A DNA stretch of 64,000 nucleotides from Planococcus glaciei (GTDB lineage Bacteria; Bacillota; Bacilli; Bacillales_A; Planococcaceae). The notes below the pieces were generated by a model. It was not told the origin of the DNA. It saw only the letters and a program-made list of their open reading frames with translations, and did no database searches. Location of the stretch: positions 125,947 through 189,946 of the forward strand of contig NZ_FNDC01000006.1 in assembly GCF_900099655.1 (NCBI RefSeq). The letters run 5' to 3'. A program made the translations under genes and the position numbers. Positions 8,796 to 17,577 of this stretch are shown here, piece after piece (positions within the stretch are counted from its first letter, which is position 1; each line of letters starts with the position of its first letter).

Positions 8796-9260
8796 TTAAA
8801 TGGAATACAGGGATTTCTCGCTTTCTGCAAGCAATTTCTTCAGGGCGGCGCGGAATGTATTGAAAACTTCCAACTCGACTTGGATGCCGGCATGGACGAT
8901 TTCGCGTACGAAACGCGGATTGAAGCCGACGTAAATCGGCCGGATGCCCATTAGTTTAATAGCGCTGTTTAACTGGGACAGCTCACTGGCCAGTTCGTTG
9001 TAGTCGAATTTTTCGACGTCTTCGACACGCACTCCGGTAAAGTCGAAAACGACACATTGTGTATCCCGGTGTTCTGCGGCATACTGCAGCACTTTCGTCC
9101 GAATCGTTTCAAAGCGGTCACGGAAAATAAATCCGGCAATCGGAACCAAAATGGTTTCCGGTACAATCGACGGAATGATGGGCGCTGACATATTGTGAAT
9201 CACATTTTCATAATGCAAAACCAATTCTTTTAACTCTTTGATTTCTTGCGATGAATCCAT
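8796..9260 (-). CDS. STAS-domain protein, short RsbR-like
   Basis: Predicted regulatory protein of 154 residues with a C-terminal STAS domain (about 33-145) and a short N-terminal helix in place of the globin-like sensor of full RsbR. The segment VVFDFTGVRVED carries T75 at the position phosphorylated in RsbR/RsbS stressosome proteins, and the RPIYVGFNPRFVREIVHAGI block matches the second STAS loop. This suggests a stressosome or sigma-B partner-switching role (inference). The ATG at 9260 has AGAGGTG upstream. Two sigma-B-type promoters in this window would fit such a pathway. No kinase or sigma-B gene is adjacent. Confidence 0.75.
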   Translation of the reverse strand: MDSSQEIKELKELVLHYENVIHNMSAPIIPSIVPETILVPIAGFIFRDRFETIRTKVLQYAAEHRDTQCVVFDFTGVRVEDVEKFDYNELASELSQLNSAIKLMGIRPIYVGFNPRFVREIVHAGIQVELEVFNTFRAALKKLLAESEKSLYSI

Positions 9261-9321
9261 AAAGACACCTCTATCTGTATTATTAATATCTATTATAACG
9301 CAAAAAAGAAATAGGCTGGGC

Positions 9322-9642
9322 CTATTTCTTTTGGTTTGCTAAAAACTCTGTAACAGATTCCGGCGTTTTTGCATTCGCACTGTGAAGATGTGCTTTTTTC
9401 TCCCCTTTTTCAAAAATCAATAAGCTTGGGATGCCCATGACTTCATATTTCTCGGCAAGCTCCGGCAATTCGTCGCGGTTCACATCGAACCATTTGTATT
9501 CATTGTATTCTTCCATAATCGGATCGATGAACATATCCATGCGTGTGCAGTCCGGGCACCAGCCAGCTTGGAATTTGACGATGACTGGTTCTGTTCCTTC
9601 GATTACTTCGTTAAACTGTTCAGTGGATGTAATGGGTTTCAT
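9322..9642 (-). CDS. Thioredoxin-family protein
   Basis: Cytosolic thioredoxin-fold protein of 106 residues with the redox motif WCPDC near residue 28 and the cis-proline segment MGIPSLLIFEKGEK, followed by a C-terminal helix. The pair CPDC differs from the CGPC of housekeeping TrxA, so this is a paralogue (YtpP/YdfQ-like) with an unassigned partner. The ATG at 9642 has AGGAGGAG upstream. It is divergent from fadN, with about 200 bp between the two starts. Confidence 0.88.
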   Translation of the reverse strand: MKPITSTEQFNEVIEGTEPVIVKFQAGWCPDCTRMDMFIDPIMEEYNEYKWFDVNRDELPELAEKYEVMGIPSLLIFEKGEKKAHLHSANAKTPESVTEFLANQKK

Positions 9643-9742
9643 AAAATCTCCTCCTAAATGTCTCTTACTCAGTTTACAATGGCGCCCAGGTTTCGTGAAG
9701 AGATTGGACTTGAAGGAAAGAATATTTTTTAAGGATTAAATA

Positions 9743-9771
9743 TTGCGAAAACAACAAAAATAATTTACACT
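9743..9771 (+). promoter_or_regulatory. Sigma-A promoter of the fad genes
   Basis: TTGCGA at 9743-9748, a 17-bp spacer, TACACT at 9766-9771. Transcription would start near 9778, so the FadR operator lies at about +33. Confidence 0.6.
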
Positions 9772-9809
9772 AAGGACATAGAGAAGGTTCTATTTTTTTA
9801 AGCTAAAAA

Positions 9810-9827
9810 TGAATGAGTGTTCATTCA
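9810..9827. promoter_or_regulatory. FadR operator
   Basis: TGAATGA-GTGT-TCATTCA is a perfect 7-bp inverted repeat that matches the known TetR-type FadR (YsiA) box of Bacillales. FadR represses beta-oxidation genes and is released by long-chain acyl-CoA. The site lies between the promoter and the fadN start, so bound FadR would act as a roadblock. Confidence 0.88.
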
Positions 9828-9848
9828 AAAAATGAGGAGGGTTTTTCA

Positions 9849-12233
9849 TTGGCTTACCAAATTAAAAAAGCAGCAGTGCTTGGTTCCGGTGTCATGGGTT
9901 CAGGAATCGCAGCACATCTTGCAAATATAGGGATTCCGGTGTTATTGCTGGATATTGTCCCGCGTGAATTATCGAAAGAAGAAGAGGCAAAAGGTCTGTC
10001 GCTAGAACATCCGCAAGTGAGAAACCGGATTGCATCGACTTCGGTTCAAAAATTATTGAAGCAAAAGCCGGCACCATTGGCTGCTAAAAAGAACCTGCAG
10101 CTGATTACCCCAGGAAATCTGGAAGACGACTTGGATAAATTGAAAGACGTCGATTGGATCATCGAAGTGATTGTTGAAAACCTGGACGTTAAAAAATCTC
10201 TTTACGAAAAAATCGATGCCGTCAGAACACCTGGCACAATTGTTTCATCCAATACATCCGGCATCAGCATCAACTCAATGGCAGAAGGCCGTTCGGAAGA
10301 TTTCGGGAAGCATTTTCTTGGAACGCATTTCTTCAACCCGCCGCGCTATTTGAAGCTATTGGAAGTGATTCCGGCGAACACGACGGCTCCAGAAGTGCTA
10401 CAGTTTATGACGGAATTTGGTGAAGACCGCCTTGGCAAAGGTGTTGTGATTGCAAAAGACACACCAAACTTCATTGCCAACCGCATTGGTACCTATGGGT
10501 TGCTTGTGACATTGCGTGAAATGCAGAACCGCGGCTATTCCATCGGAGAAGTGGATTCGGTGACAGGTCCTTTAATCGGCCGTCCGAAATCCGCTACGTT
10601 CCGCACATTGGATGTTGTTGGCCTTGATACGTTCATGCATGTAGCGAAAAATGTGTACGATCAGACCTCAGGCGAAGAACAAAAAGTGTTCGAAGCGCCT
10701 GAATTCATGAAAAAGATGGTGGAAAACGGTTGGATCGGCGCGAAATCCGGGCAAGGGTTCTTCTTGAAAAAAGATAAAGATATCCTGGAACTGGATCCGG
10801 AAACAATGGAATACCGCCCAGCCGGAAAATTGAAAACGCCTTCACAGGAAATGGCGAAACAGCAAAAAGGCTTGGCAGCAAAAGTGAAAACGTTGACATA
10901 CGCGAATGACCGCACAGGAGAGCTGCTGTGGAGCATCCTGTCGCCGACACTCGTTTACTCCGCACAGCTGACGGGCGAAATTGCAGACGACATCGTCGCC
11001 ATCGACAATGCCATGAAATGGGGATTCGGCTGGGAACAAGGGCCGTTTGAAACATGGGACGCTATCGGAGTCCAAAAATCTGTTGAGAAAATGAAAGAAG
11101 AAGGCTATGAAATTCCGGCATTCGTCCAAAGCCTGCTGGATAGCGGAAACGAAAGCTTCTATAAAGAAGAAAACGGCGATCTGCATTTCTTCAACGGCAC
11201 AGGCTATGAGCCGGTTCCGGTCAACGAAAAAGCGATTGACTTGAAACGCTATAAGAAAAAGCATGGCGTTCTAAAGTCGAATTCAGGCGCCAGCTTGATC
11301 GACCTTGGAGACGGCATCTTGCTGCTGGAATTCCACTCGCGTTCAAATGCGATCGGACTCGACATTATGCAAATGATCAACTATTCGGTAGAGGAAGTTG
11401 AAAAGAATTACAAAGGGCTTGTCATCGGCAACCAGGCGAAGAACTTCTGTGTCGGTGCGAACCTTGGCATGATCTTAATGGAAGCCCAGGACGACAATAT
11501 CTTCGAACTTGATTTCACAATCAAGACGTTCCAGAATGCCTTGATGAAAATCAAATACAGCTCAAAACCGGTAGTCGTGGCGCCATTTGGCATGACACTT
11601 GGCGGCGGGGCAGAAGTGGCGCTCCATGCAGCACACATCCAGGCTTCGATGGAAACGTACATGGGCCTAGTAGAAGCGGGCGTCGGCTTGATTCCAGGCG
11701 GCGGCGGAAACAAAGAGCTTTACATCAAGCATTTGAAAGGCTTGCCGAACGGCGTAACCGTCGATTACCAGAATATCGCCAGCAATGTATTTGAATCGAT
11801 TGCCATGGCAAAAGTATCAACTTCCGCAGAAGAGGCGCGCGAAAATAACTTCTTGAATTTCACAGACGGCATCAGCGTCAACAGCGACCATCTGATTTAC
11901 GATGCAAAACAGGCCGCCCTTGCTTTATACGAAAACGGCTATCAGGCACCGACTCGCGAAAAAGTGCCGGTTACCGGCGAACCGGGATACGCGACGCTCC
12001 TTCTCGGGGCAGAAGGCATGCACATCTCAGGCTATATTTCCGAATACGACTTGAAGATTGCCAAAAAGCTGGCATTCGTCTTATCCGGCGGGAAACTGCC
12101 ATACGGCACGAAAGTGGACGAGCAGTATTTGCTGGATTTGGAGCGCGAGGCTTTCCTGAGTTTGGTTGCGAAACCGAAAACACAACAACGGATGCAGCAT
12201 ATGCTGGTTAAAGGCAAACCGCTGCGCAACTAA
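9849..12233 (+). CDS. fadN: 3-hydroxyacyl-CoA dehydrogenase / enoyl-CoA hydratase FadN
   Basis: Bifunctional beta-oxidation enzyme that hydrates enoyl-CoA and oxidises 3-hydroxyacyl-CoA with NAD+. It has 794 residues, the expected size. The N-terminal Rossmann motif GSGVMGSGIAAHLA (from residue 12) and the dehydrogenase core FLGTHFFNPPRYLKLLEVIP lead to a C-terminal crotonase domain with GLVIGNQAKNFCVGANLGMI and FGMTLGGGAEVALHA (oxyanion-hole region). The start is TTG at 9849, nine bases after GGAGG; the frame is open to 9813, but that part lies inside the FadR operator. It heads the fadN-fadA-fadE cluster under FadR control. Confidence 0.95.
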   Translation: MAYQIKKAAVLGSGVMGSGIAAHLANIGIPVLLLDIVPRELSKEEEAKGLSLEHPQVRNRIASTSVQKLLKQKPAPLAAKKNLQLITPGNLEDDLDKLKDVDWIIEVIVENLDVKKSLYEKIDAVRTPGTIVSSNTSGISINSMAEGRSEDFGKHFLGTHFFNPPRYLKLLEVIPANTTAPEVLQFMTEFGEDRLGKGVVIAKDTPNFIANRIGTYGLLVTLREMQNRGYSIGEVDSVTGPLIGRPKSATFRTLDVVGLDTFMHVAKNVYDQTSGEEQKVFEAPEFMKKMVENGWIGAKSGQGFFLKKDKDILELDPETMEYRPAGKLKTPSQEMAKQQKGLAAKVKTLTYANDRTGELLWSILSPTLVYSAQLTGEIADDIVAIDNAMKWGFGWEQGPFETWDAIGVQKSVEKMKEEGYEIPAFVQSLLDSGNESFYKEENGDLHFFNGTGYEPVPVNEKAIDLKRYKKKHGVLKSNSGASLIDLGDGILLLEFHSRSNAIGLDIMQMINYSVEEVEKNYKGLVIGNQAKNFCVGANLGMILMEAQDDNIFELDFTIKTFQNALMKIKYSSKPVVVAPFGMTLGGGAEVALHAAHIQASMETYMGLVEAGVGLIPGGGGNKELYIKHLKGLPNGVTVDYQNIASNVFESIAMAKVSTSAEEARENNFLNFTDGISVNSDHLIYDAKQAALALYENGYQAPTREKVPVTGEPGYATLLLGAEGMHISGYISEYDLKIAKKLAFVLSGGKLPYGTKVDEQYLLDLEREAFLSLVAKPKTQQRMQHMLVKGKPLRN

Positions 12234-12261
12234 CCGAAAGATATTAGAGGAGGAGAAATAG

Positions 12262-13437
12262 ATGCGCGAAGCAGTAATCGTGGCCGGGGCCAGAACCCCG
12301 GTCGGAAAAGCGAAAAAAGGCTCTCTTGCAACGGTGCGTCCGGATGATTTCGGCGCCTTGGTTGTACGTGAAGCATTAAACCGGGCAGGCGGCTACGACG
12401 GTCCGATAGATGATTTGATTATGGGATGTGCCATGCCGGAAGCGGAGCAAGGCATGAACATTGCGCGCAATATCGGTGCATTGGCAGGATTGCCGGAAAC
12501 CGTTTCGGCCGTAACGGTCAACCGTTTCTGTTCATCAGGCCTTCAGTCGATTGCTTATGCAGCTGAACGGATCATGGTCGGCTCAGCAGAAGCCATTATT
12601 GCAGGCGGCGTTGAATCGATGAGCATGGTGCCGATGATGGGCAATGTCATCCGCCCGAACGCGAAATTGGCAGAAACTGCCCCTCAGTACTACATGAGCA
12701 TGGGCCATACGGCAGAACAAGTGGCAACCCAATACGGCGTCAGCCGGGAAGACCAGGATGCATTTGCTGTCCGCTCCCACGAAAAAGCAGCTGCAGCCAT
12801 TGCAGCCGGCAAATTCGATGAAGAAATCGTGCCGGTCGAAGTGACCCAGCGTTTCGTCGATGACAACAACAAATACCAGGAAAAAACCTTTACATTTGGG
12901 ATGGATGAAGGCGTTCGCCACGGCACAAGCATTCAAACCTTGAACAAACTCCGCGCAGCTTTCTCAGCACGCGGAACCGTGACAGCCGGAAACTCTTCAC
13001 AGACATCTGACGGAGCTGCTGCACTGCTCGTCATGGACCGTGAAAAAGCAGAATCGCTTGGCTTGACGCCGATTGCAAAATTCCGTTCATTCGCTACAGG
13101 AGGCGTGCCGCCGGAAGTCATGGGCATCGGGCCGATCGTCGCCATTCCAAAAGCATTGAAACTGGCTGGCCTGACCATTGACGACATCGATGTATGGGAA
13201 CTGAACGAAGCCTTTGCTTCCCAGTCATTAGGCGTTATCCGCCACTTGAATATCGACATCGACAAAGTGAACTTCAACGGCGGCGCCATTGCACTTGGCC
13301 ATCCGCTTGGTGCGACAGGTTCGATCCTGACGCTTAAAATGATGAGCGAATTGAAGCGCCAAGGAAAACAATTCGGCGTCGTCACGATGTGCATCGGCGG
13401 CGGAATGGGCGCAGCTGGCGTATTTGAAATGCTATAA
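12262..13437 (+). CDS. fadA: Acetyl-CoA C-acyltransferase (3-ketoacyl-CoA thiolase) FadA
   Basis: Thiolase that cleaves 3-ketoacyl-CoA with CoA in the last step of beta-oxidation. It has 391 residues, the standard thiolase length. The nucleophile is C90 (NRFCSSGLQ), the histidine motif is GGAIALGHPLGATG, and the second cysteine lies in MCIGGGMGAA near the C-terminus. The ATG at 12262 follows GAGGAGGAG. It is 28 bp behind fadN, with no terminator between, so they form one transcript. Confidence 0.96.
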   Translation: MREAVIVAGARTPVGKAKKGSLATVRPDDFGALVVREALNRAGGYDGPIDDLIMGCAMPEAEQGMNIARNIGALAGLPETVSAVTVNRFCSSGLQSIAYAAERIMVGSAEAIIAGGVESMSMVPMMGNVIRPNAKLAETAPQYYMSMGHTAEQVATQYGVSREDQDAFAVRSHEKAAAAIAAGKFDEEIVPVEVTQRFVDDNNKYQEKTFTFGMDEGVRHGTSIQTLNKLRAAFSARGTVTAGNSSQTSDGAAALLVMDREKAESLGLTPIAKFRSFATGGVPPEVMGIGPIVAIPKALKLAGLTIDDIDVWELNEAFASQSLGVIRHLNIDIDKVNFNGGAIALGHPLGATGSILTLKMMSELKRQGKQFGVVTMCIGGGMGAAGVFEML

Positions 13438-13480
13438 AAATGTGTACTGATTTAGAATTTTGATATTCCACAAATAACTG

Positions 13481-13683
13481 CGCTTTCCGCAGGCTTACAC
13501 TAAAGGAACAATGCGTTCTTATTTGATGCTTTGCTCCATATAAACTATAAAACGAATCGTTTTCATGGATTTTTGAAAAGAAAGAGCGGAAAGCGTCCGA
13601 CTGTCTCTGTCCCTGCATCGCTTTGCTAGCTTCGGGACATGAAAAACCGTTGCATCGCTTCGCTAGCTTCGAGACAAGAAAAA
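13481..13683. repeat. Intergenic repeat region between fadA and fadE
   Basis: The 325-bp gap between fadA and fadE holds no gene. It contains a 10-bp inverted repeat, CGCTTTCCGC at 13481-13490 and GCGGAAAGCG at 13586-13595, and then two direct copies of about 33 bp (13614-13646 and 13651-13683), both reading TGCATCGCTT followed by GCTAGCTTCG and GACA. They differ at only a few positions. The composition resembles the dispersed intergenic repeats seen elsewhere in the window. No second FadR box was found before fadE. Confidence 0.75.
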
Positions 13684-13762
13684 GAGTTGAAGCGATTTCT
13701 TTTCTCTCTAATTTCAATTTACAAGTTAACTCAAGTAATTTATAAAACAGGAGGAATACAAA

Positions 13763-15544
13763 ATGGCAGAATCGAAAACGTTAATCAAAGGCGGCAGTTT
13801 CTTAATTGAAGACGCAGATTTATCCCGCGTGTTTACACCGGAAGATTTTACAGAAGAGCATAAAATGATCGCGAAAACGACGGAGGACTACGTGAACACA
13901 GAAGTGCTTCCGGTCGTTGAAAAGCTTGAAAACCACGAGTTCGACCATTCCGTTCGTTTATTGAAAACGGCAGGAGAACTTGGTTTGCTTGGAGCAGATG
14001 TGCCGGAACAATACGGCGGATTGGGCCTTGATAAAATCGCTTCGGCTTTGATTGCTGAAAAAATGTCCAAAGCAGGCGGATTCGGTATTACTCACGGCGC
14101 TCACGTCGGAATCGGTTCTTTGCCGATTGTGTTGTTCGGAAATGAAGAACAAAAACAGAAATACTTGCCGCGCCTGGCAAGTGGTGAATTGATCGCAGCA
14201 TATGCATTGACGGAGCCGAGTTCAGGATCGGATGCACTGGGTGCTAAAACAGTGGCGAAATTGAATGAAGCGGGCACGCATTATGTATTGAACGGCGAAA
14301 AACAATGGATCACCAACGCTGGATTTGCCGACGTATTTATTGTGTACGCAAAAATTGACAGCGAAAAATTCTCAGCGTTTATCGTAGAACGCGCATATGA
14401 CGGCGTATCTGTCGGGCCGGAAGAAAAGAAAATGGGGATCAAGTCGTCTTCAACACGGACACTGGTCTTGCAGGATGCAGTAGTGCCTGTGGAAAACTTG
14501 CTCGGCGAAGCTGGCCGCGGCCACGTCATCGCATTCAACATCTTGAACATCGGCCGTTACAAATTGGGTGTAGGCACAATCGGCGGCTCAAAACGTGCAA
14601 TGGAAATTACGATTCCGTATACAAACCAGCGCCAGCAGTTTAAAACACCAATTTCTTCTTTCAACTTAACTCGTGAGAAATTGGCAACGATGGCTTCTCA
14701 ATTATATGCACTTGAAAGCTCTGTTTACCGTACGGTTGGCTTGTTCGAAGACCGCATGAGCGGCTTTACAGAAGAAGAGCACGCCAACGGAAAATTAGTG
14801 GCAGATGCGATTGCAGAATTCGCTGTTGAATGTTCCATGAACAAATTCTTCGGTACAGAAACTTTGGACTACATCGTAGACGAGGGCGTGCAGCTGCACG
14901 GCGGATACGGCTTCATGCAGGAATATGAAATCGAGCGTGCTTACCGCGACTCCCGCATCAACCGGATCTTCGAAGGCACAAACGAAATCAACCGTCTGCT
15001 GGTGCCAGGCACTTTGCTGCGCAAAGCGATGAAAGGCGAGCTTCCGCTATTGCAGCACGCACAAAAATTGCAGGAAGAGCTATTGATGATGATGCCGGAA
15101 GAAATCGGCACGGAAGCATTGGCTCAAGAGAAATACTTGGTGAAAAACGCGAAGAAAATTGCCTTGTTGGCAGCGGGGCTTGCAGCTCAGACATACGGAG
15201 CGAAAATTGAACAAGAACAGGAAGTGCTTGTCAATATTGCGGATATTGTCAGCAATGTGTTTGCGATGGAATCGGCTGTACTTCGCACAGAAAAAGCGAT
15301 TGCTGCATCCGGTGAAGAAAAAGCCCAGCAGAAATTGCTCTACACGCAAATTTACTGCCAGGAAGCTTTCGACAAAATCGAAAAAGATGCCAAAGAAACC
15401 TTGCTTGCGGCTGTTGAAGGCGACAACCAGCGCATGATGCTTTCTGCACTTCGCAAATTGACGCGTTCCACTCCATATAACGTCATTGCGAAAAAACGTG
15501 AAGCAGCTGTGAAATTAGTAGAAGTCGAAAAATATGTCGTGTAA
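13763..15544 (+). CDS. fadE: Acyl-CoA dehydrogenase FadE
   Basis: FAD-dependent enzyme that introduces the 2,3-double bond into acyl-CoA, the first step of beta-oxidation. It has 593 residues, the long Bacillales type with a C-terminal extension of about 200 residues after the usual 380-residue core. Core motifs are visible: AYALTEPSSGSDA (FAD/substrate binding), WITNAGFADVF, GGYGFMQEYEIERAYRDSRI, and FEGTNEINRLL. The ATG at 13763 follows AGGAGG. It belongs functionally with fadN-fadA upstream, although 325 bp of repeats separate it and it might have its own promoter. Confidence 0.95.
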   Translation: MAESKTLIKGGSFLIEDADLSRVFTPEDFTEEHKMIAKTTEDYVNTEVLPVVEKLENHEFDHSVRLLKTAGELGLLGADVPEQYGGLGLDKIASALIAEKMSKAGGFGITHGAHVGIGSLPIVLFGNEEQKQKYLPRLASGELIAAYALTEPSSGSDALGAKTVAKLNEAGTHYVLNGEKQWITNAGFADVFIVYAKIDSEKFSAFIVERAYDGVSVGPEEKKMGIKSSSTRTLVLQDAVVPVENLLGEAGRGHVIAFNILNIGRYKLGVGTIGGSKRAMEITIPYTNQRQQFKTPISSFNLTREKLATMASQLYALESSVYRTVGLFEDRMSGFTEEEHANGKLVADAIAEFAVECSMNKFFGTETLDYIVDEGVQLHGGYGFMQEYEIERAYRDSRINRIFEGTNEINRLLVPGTLLRKAMKGELPLLQHAQKLQEELLMMMPEEIGTEALAQEKYLVKNAKKIALLAAGLAAQTYGAKIEQEQEVLVNIADIVSNVFAMESAVLRTEKAIAASGEEKAQQKLLYTQIYCQEAFDKIEKDAKETLLAAVEGDNQRMMLSALRKLTRSTPYNVIAKKREAAVKLVEVEKYVV

Positions 15545-15556
15545 TGCTTCTTTTAC

Positions 15557-15586
15557 AAAACGCAGCCTCCGGGCTGCGTTTTTTTT
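15557..15586 (+). terminator. Terminator after fadE
   Basis: AACGCAGCC-TCCG-GGCTGCGTT stem followed by eight T. It closes the fad cluster. Confidence 0.93.
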
Positions 15587-15639
15587 GCATCGACCAAAAA
15601 GGGCAACTTTGGTAAGCTTGGTTAAAAGGAGGTTTTACC

Positions 15640-15993
15640 ATGATTACGTATTACGCATACCCGAAATGCACTACTTGCCGCAAAGCAAAAAAATGGCTGG
15701 ATCAAAACGGCATCGCTTATAATGAAATAAATATTGCCGAGGCGCCGCCGTCCCAGGACCAAATCCGTGAAATCTACACCAAAAGCGGAGTGGAATTGAA
15801 AAAATTCTTCAATACAAGCGGTTTGAAATACCGGGCACTTGGATTAAAAGATAAATTGAAGGACATGCTGGAAGAAGAGCAGCTGGCATTGCTGGCATCA
15901 GACGGCATGTTGATCAAACGGCCGCTTGCTTGGAACGGTGAAAAAGCGACATTGGGCTTCAAAGAAGAAGAGTTTGAAAATACCTGGAAATGA
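15640..15993 (+). CDS. yusI: ArsC/Spx-family protein YusI
   Basis: Thioredoxin-fold protein of the ArsC/Spx family, 117 residues, with CTTC at residues 10-13 and a typical KKFFNTSGLKYRALGLKDKL core and LIKRPLAWNG block. It carries the CxxC pair of Spx/YusI/MgsR types rather than the single cysteine of arsenate reductase, so a redox or regulatory role is more likely than arsenate reduction. The ATG at 15640 follows AAAGGAGG. It occupies the same place between fadE and gcvH as in B. subtilis. Confidence 0.88.
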   Translation: MITYYAYPKCTTCRKAKKWLDQNGIAYNEINIAEAPPSQDQIREIYTKSGVELKKFFNTSGLKYRALGLKDKLKDMLEEEQLALLASDGMLIKRPLAWNGEKATLGFKEEEFENTWK

Positions 15994-16071
15994 AAGCAGC
16001 GAAATCTTGTATTTCCTAGGGCTTTATGTCAAACTGAAATTGAGTACACTACATAATTTGGAGGGTTTTCG

Positions 16072-16452
16072 ATGAGCACACCACAAGAACTTCGTTATTC
16101 TAAAGAGCATGAATGGGTTAAAGTTGAAGGCGGCACAGCCCGCATTGGGATTACACATTTTGCACAAGCAGAACTTGGCGACATCGTATTCGTAGAATTG
16201 CCGCAAGTTGGGGACGAACTGAAAAAAGACGAGCCTTTCGGCAGCGTTGAATCAGTTAAAACCGTTTCGGAGCTATATGCGCCGATCAGCGGACGTGTAG
16301 TTGAAGTGAATAGTGAATTAGAAGACAGCCCGGAATTTGTCAACGAATCTCCGTATGAAAATGCGTGGATGGTGGTAATCGAATCTCCAAACGAAGAAGA
16401 AATCAGCGAGTTGATGACTGCTGACCAATACAAAGAAATGACGAACGAGTAA
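16072..16452 (+). CDS. gcvH: Glycine cleavage system H protein / lipoyl carrier
   Basis: Lipoylated carrier protein of 126 residues. In Firmicutes it serves the glycine cleavage system and also as the lipoyl donor for relay to 2-oxoacid dehydrogenases. The lipoyl-accepting K63 lies in [12 protein letters not shown]. Sequence start [12 protein letters not shown] and the Pro/Glu-rich C-terminus are typical. The ATG at 16072 follows GGAGGG. No other gcv gene is in the window, but the lipoyl synthase gene lies at 36255. Confidence 0.96.
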   Translation: MSTPQELRYSKEHEWVKVEGGTARIGITHFAQAELGDIVFVELPQVGDELKKDEPFGSVESVKTVSELYAPISGRVVEVNSELEDSPEFVNESPYENAWMVVIESPNEEEISELMTADQYKEMTNE

Positions 16453-16458
16453 TACTTT

Positions 16459-16486
16459 AAAGCGCCTATTACTTGGCGCTTTTTTT
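16459..16486 (+). terminator. Terminator after gcvH
   Basis: AAAGCGCC pairs with GGCGCTTT around an 8-nt loop, followed by a T run. Confidence 0.88.
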
Positions 16487-16583
16487 GATAGCCGAAAGGC
16501 TGATAGATAGCAGGTTCCTGAAGCTTGTTTTCAAGCAGCAATTGACTCTGATCTTTCATCTTATATCAGCGAGGTGTGGACTT

Positions 16584-16922
16584 ATGGACAAAGTGATTGT
16601 AGTCGAAGGGCTTAGCGACAAGACCCGGATCGCACCGCTTATTGCAGAACCCGTGACGATTCTCTGCACAAATGGTACAGTAAGTGCATCAAGGCTTGAA
16701 GAATTGCTGCTGCCTTACGAAGATCTGGATATCATCGTATTGGTGGATGCAGACAAATCAGGTGAACAGCTAAGGAAGCTCGTGAAGCGCGAATTTCCTG
16801 AAGCCCGGCACTTCTATATAAACCGCAGCTACAAGGAAGTGGCGACGACGCCGATCCGGATCCTGCTGGATGTACTGATTTCGGCAAACGTTCAAGTCAA
16901 TAAGCTATTAACCGAGGGATGA
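16584..16922 (+). CDS. yusF: Toprim-domain protein YusF
   Basis: Small 112-residue protein consisting mainly of a Toprim fold: IVVEGLSDKTRI provides the conserved glutamate and LVDADKSG provides the DxD pair. It resembles the RNase M5 (RnmV) Toprim domain and the B. subtilis YusF family; the nucleic-acid target is unknown. The open frame reaches back to 16473, but that part overlaps the gcvH terminator. The ATG at 16584 follows GAGGTG and is the credible start. The stop overlaps the next gene by four bases if that one starts at 16919. Confidence 0.82.
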   Translation: MDKVIVVEGLSDKTRIAPLIAEPVTILCTNGTVSASRLEELLLPYEDLDIIVLVDADKSGEQLRKLVKREFPEARHFYINRSYKEVATTPIRILLDVLISANVQVNKLLTEG

Positions 16923-16927
16923 ACAAG

Positions 16928-17233
16928 ATGAAAGAATGGACACATAAAGAATGGCTGAAAGAAAAAAACAAAAACGCTGCAGCCGCCTATTATTTATACA
17001 CGCCAATGTGCGGAACATGCCAGGTGGCTTCAAAAATGATGGATGTTGTGAAAGAACTTTTGCCTGAACTGCCGATGGGGAAAGCGAACTTGAACTACGT
17101 GCAGGAAATTGCTGAACTGTATCAAGTGGAAAGCGTACCTTGCTTGCTCATTACAGAAAACGGCCAGCTGAAAGAAAAGATCTATGCTTTTCAATCAGTG
17201 CCTCACATCTATAGCAAATTGAAATCTGTATAA
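16928..17233 (+). CDS. yusE: Thioredoxin-like protein YusE
   Basis: Thioredoxin-fold protein of about 101 residues with MCGTC as the redox centre and the SVPCLLITENG cis-proline region; the cysteine after that proline is unusual. The ATG at 16928 lies ten bases after GAGGG; an earlier ATG at 16919 overlaps the yusF stop in an ATGA but is too close to that ribosome site. Either start keeps the two genes translationally coupled. Partner and function are unknown. Confidence 0.82.
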   Translation: MKEWTHKEWLKEKNKNAAAAYYLYTPMCGTCQVASKMMDVVKELLPELPMGKANLNYVQEIAELYQVESVPCLLITENGQLKEKIYAFQSVPHIYSKLKSV

Positions 17234-17331
17234 ACGGAACAACAGAAGCGTTCCGGTGCAGACCGCTTTGCGGAAGTCTAAGCTGATTTGCCTATAGCTG
17301 GCAATTAATTATTTTTAATTCAACATATTTA

Positions 17332-17360
17332 TTGACGAAAAATGTCGAGCATGGTAAATT
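17332..17360 (+). promoter_or_regulatory. Sigma-A promoter of the met transporter operon
   Basis: TTGACG at 17332-17337, a 17-bp spacer, TAAATT at 17355-17360. Transcription would start near 17367, just before the riboswitch. Confidence 0.6.
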
Positions 17361-17387
17361 GAATTTCTGAATTATAATTTTATATCG

Positions 17388-17553
17388 TAACTCTTATTTA
17401 GAGTGGTGGAGGGAAGTGCCCTATGAAGCCCGGCAACCGTCATGCAAATGAAATGGTGCCAAATCACACAAAGCGGAAGCTTTGGGAGATGAGAGAGCGG
17501 TTTTCGTGTTTTCACGGTCACCCTTCTGCTCAGTTCTGCGCAGAAGGGTTTTT
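17388..17553 (+). promoter_or_regulatory. SAM-I riboswitch (S-box) with terminator
   Basis: The S-box core is clear: P1 arms CTCTTAT (17391-17397) and ATGAGAG (17489-17495), AGAGTGGTGGAGGGA near 17400, GCCCGGCAACC near 17438, and GGTGCCAAATC near 17455. The expression platform is a strong terminator, CCCTTCTGC (17521-17529) with GCAGAAGGG (17540-17548) and a T run. SAM binding should favour termination, so metNIQ is expressed when methionine/SAM is low. Confidence 0.96.
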
Positions 17554-17577
17554 ATTTTGGAGTAGGAGTTGTAAAGG

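Noticed and set aside
13614..13683. Direct repeats between fadA and fadE as a CRISPR array
   Set aside because: Only two copies separated by four bases, no spacers and no cas genes.
16473..16583. N-terminal extension of yusF
   Set aside because: It overlaps the gcvH terminator and has no ribosome site; the start at 16584 fits the Toprim family.
17362..17380. CodY- or Fur-like AT-rich stretch before metN
   Set aside because: Five or more mismatches to CodY and an incomplete inverted repeat; the SAM riboswitch already explains regulation.
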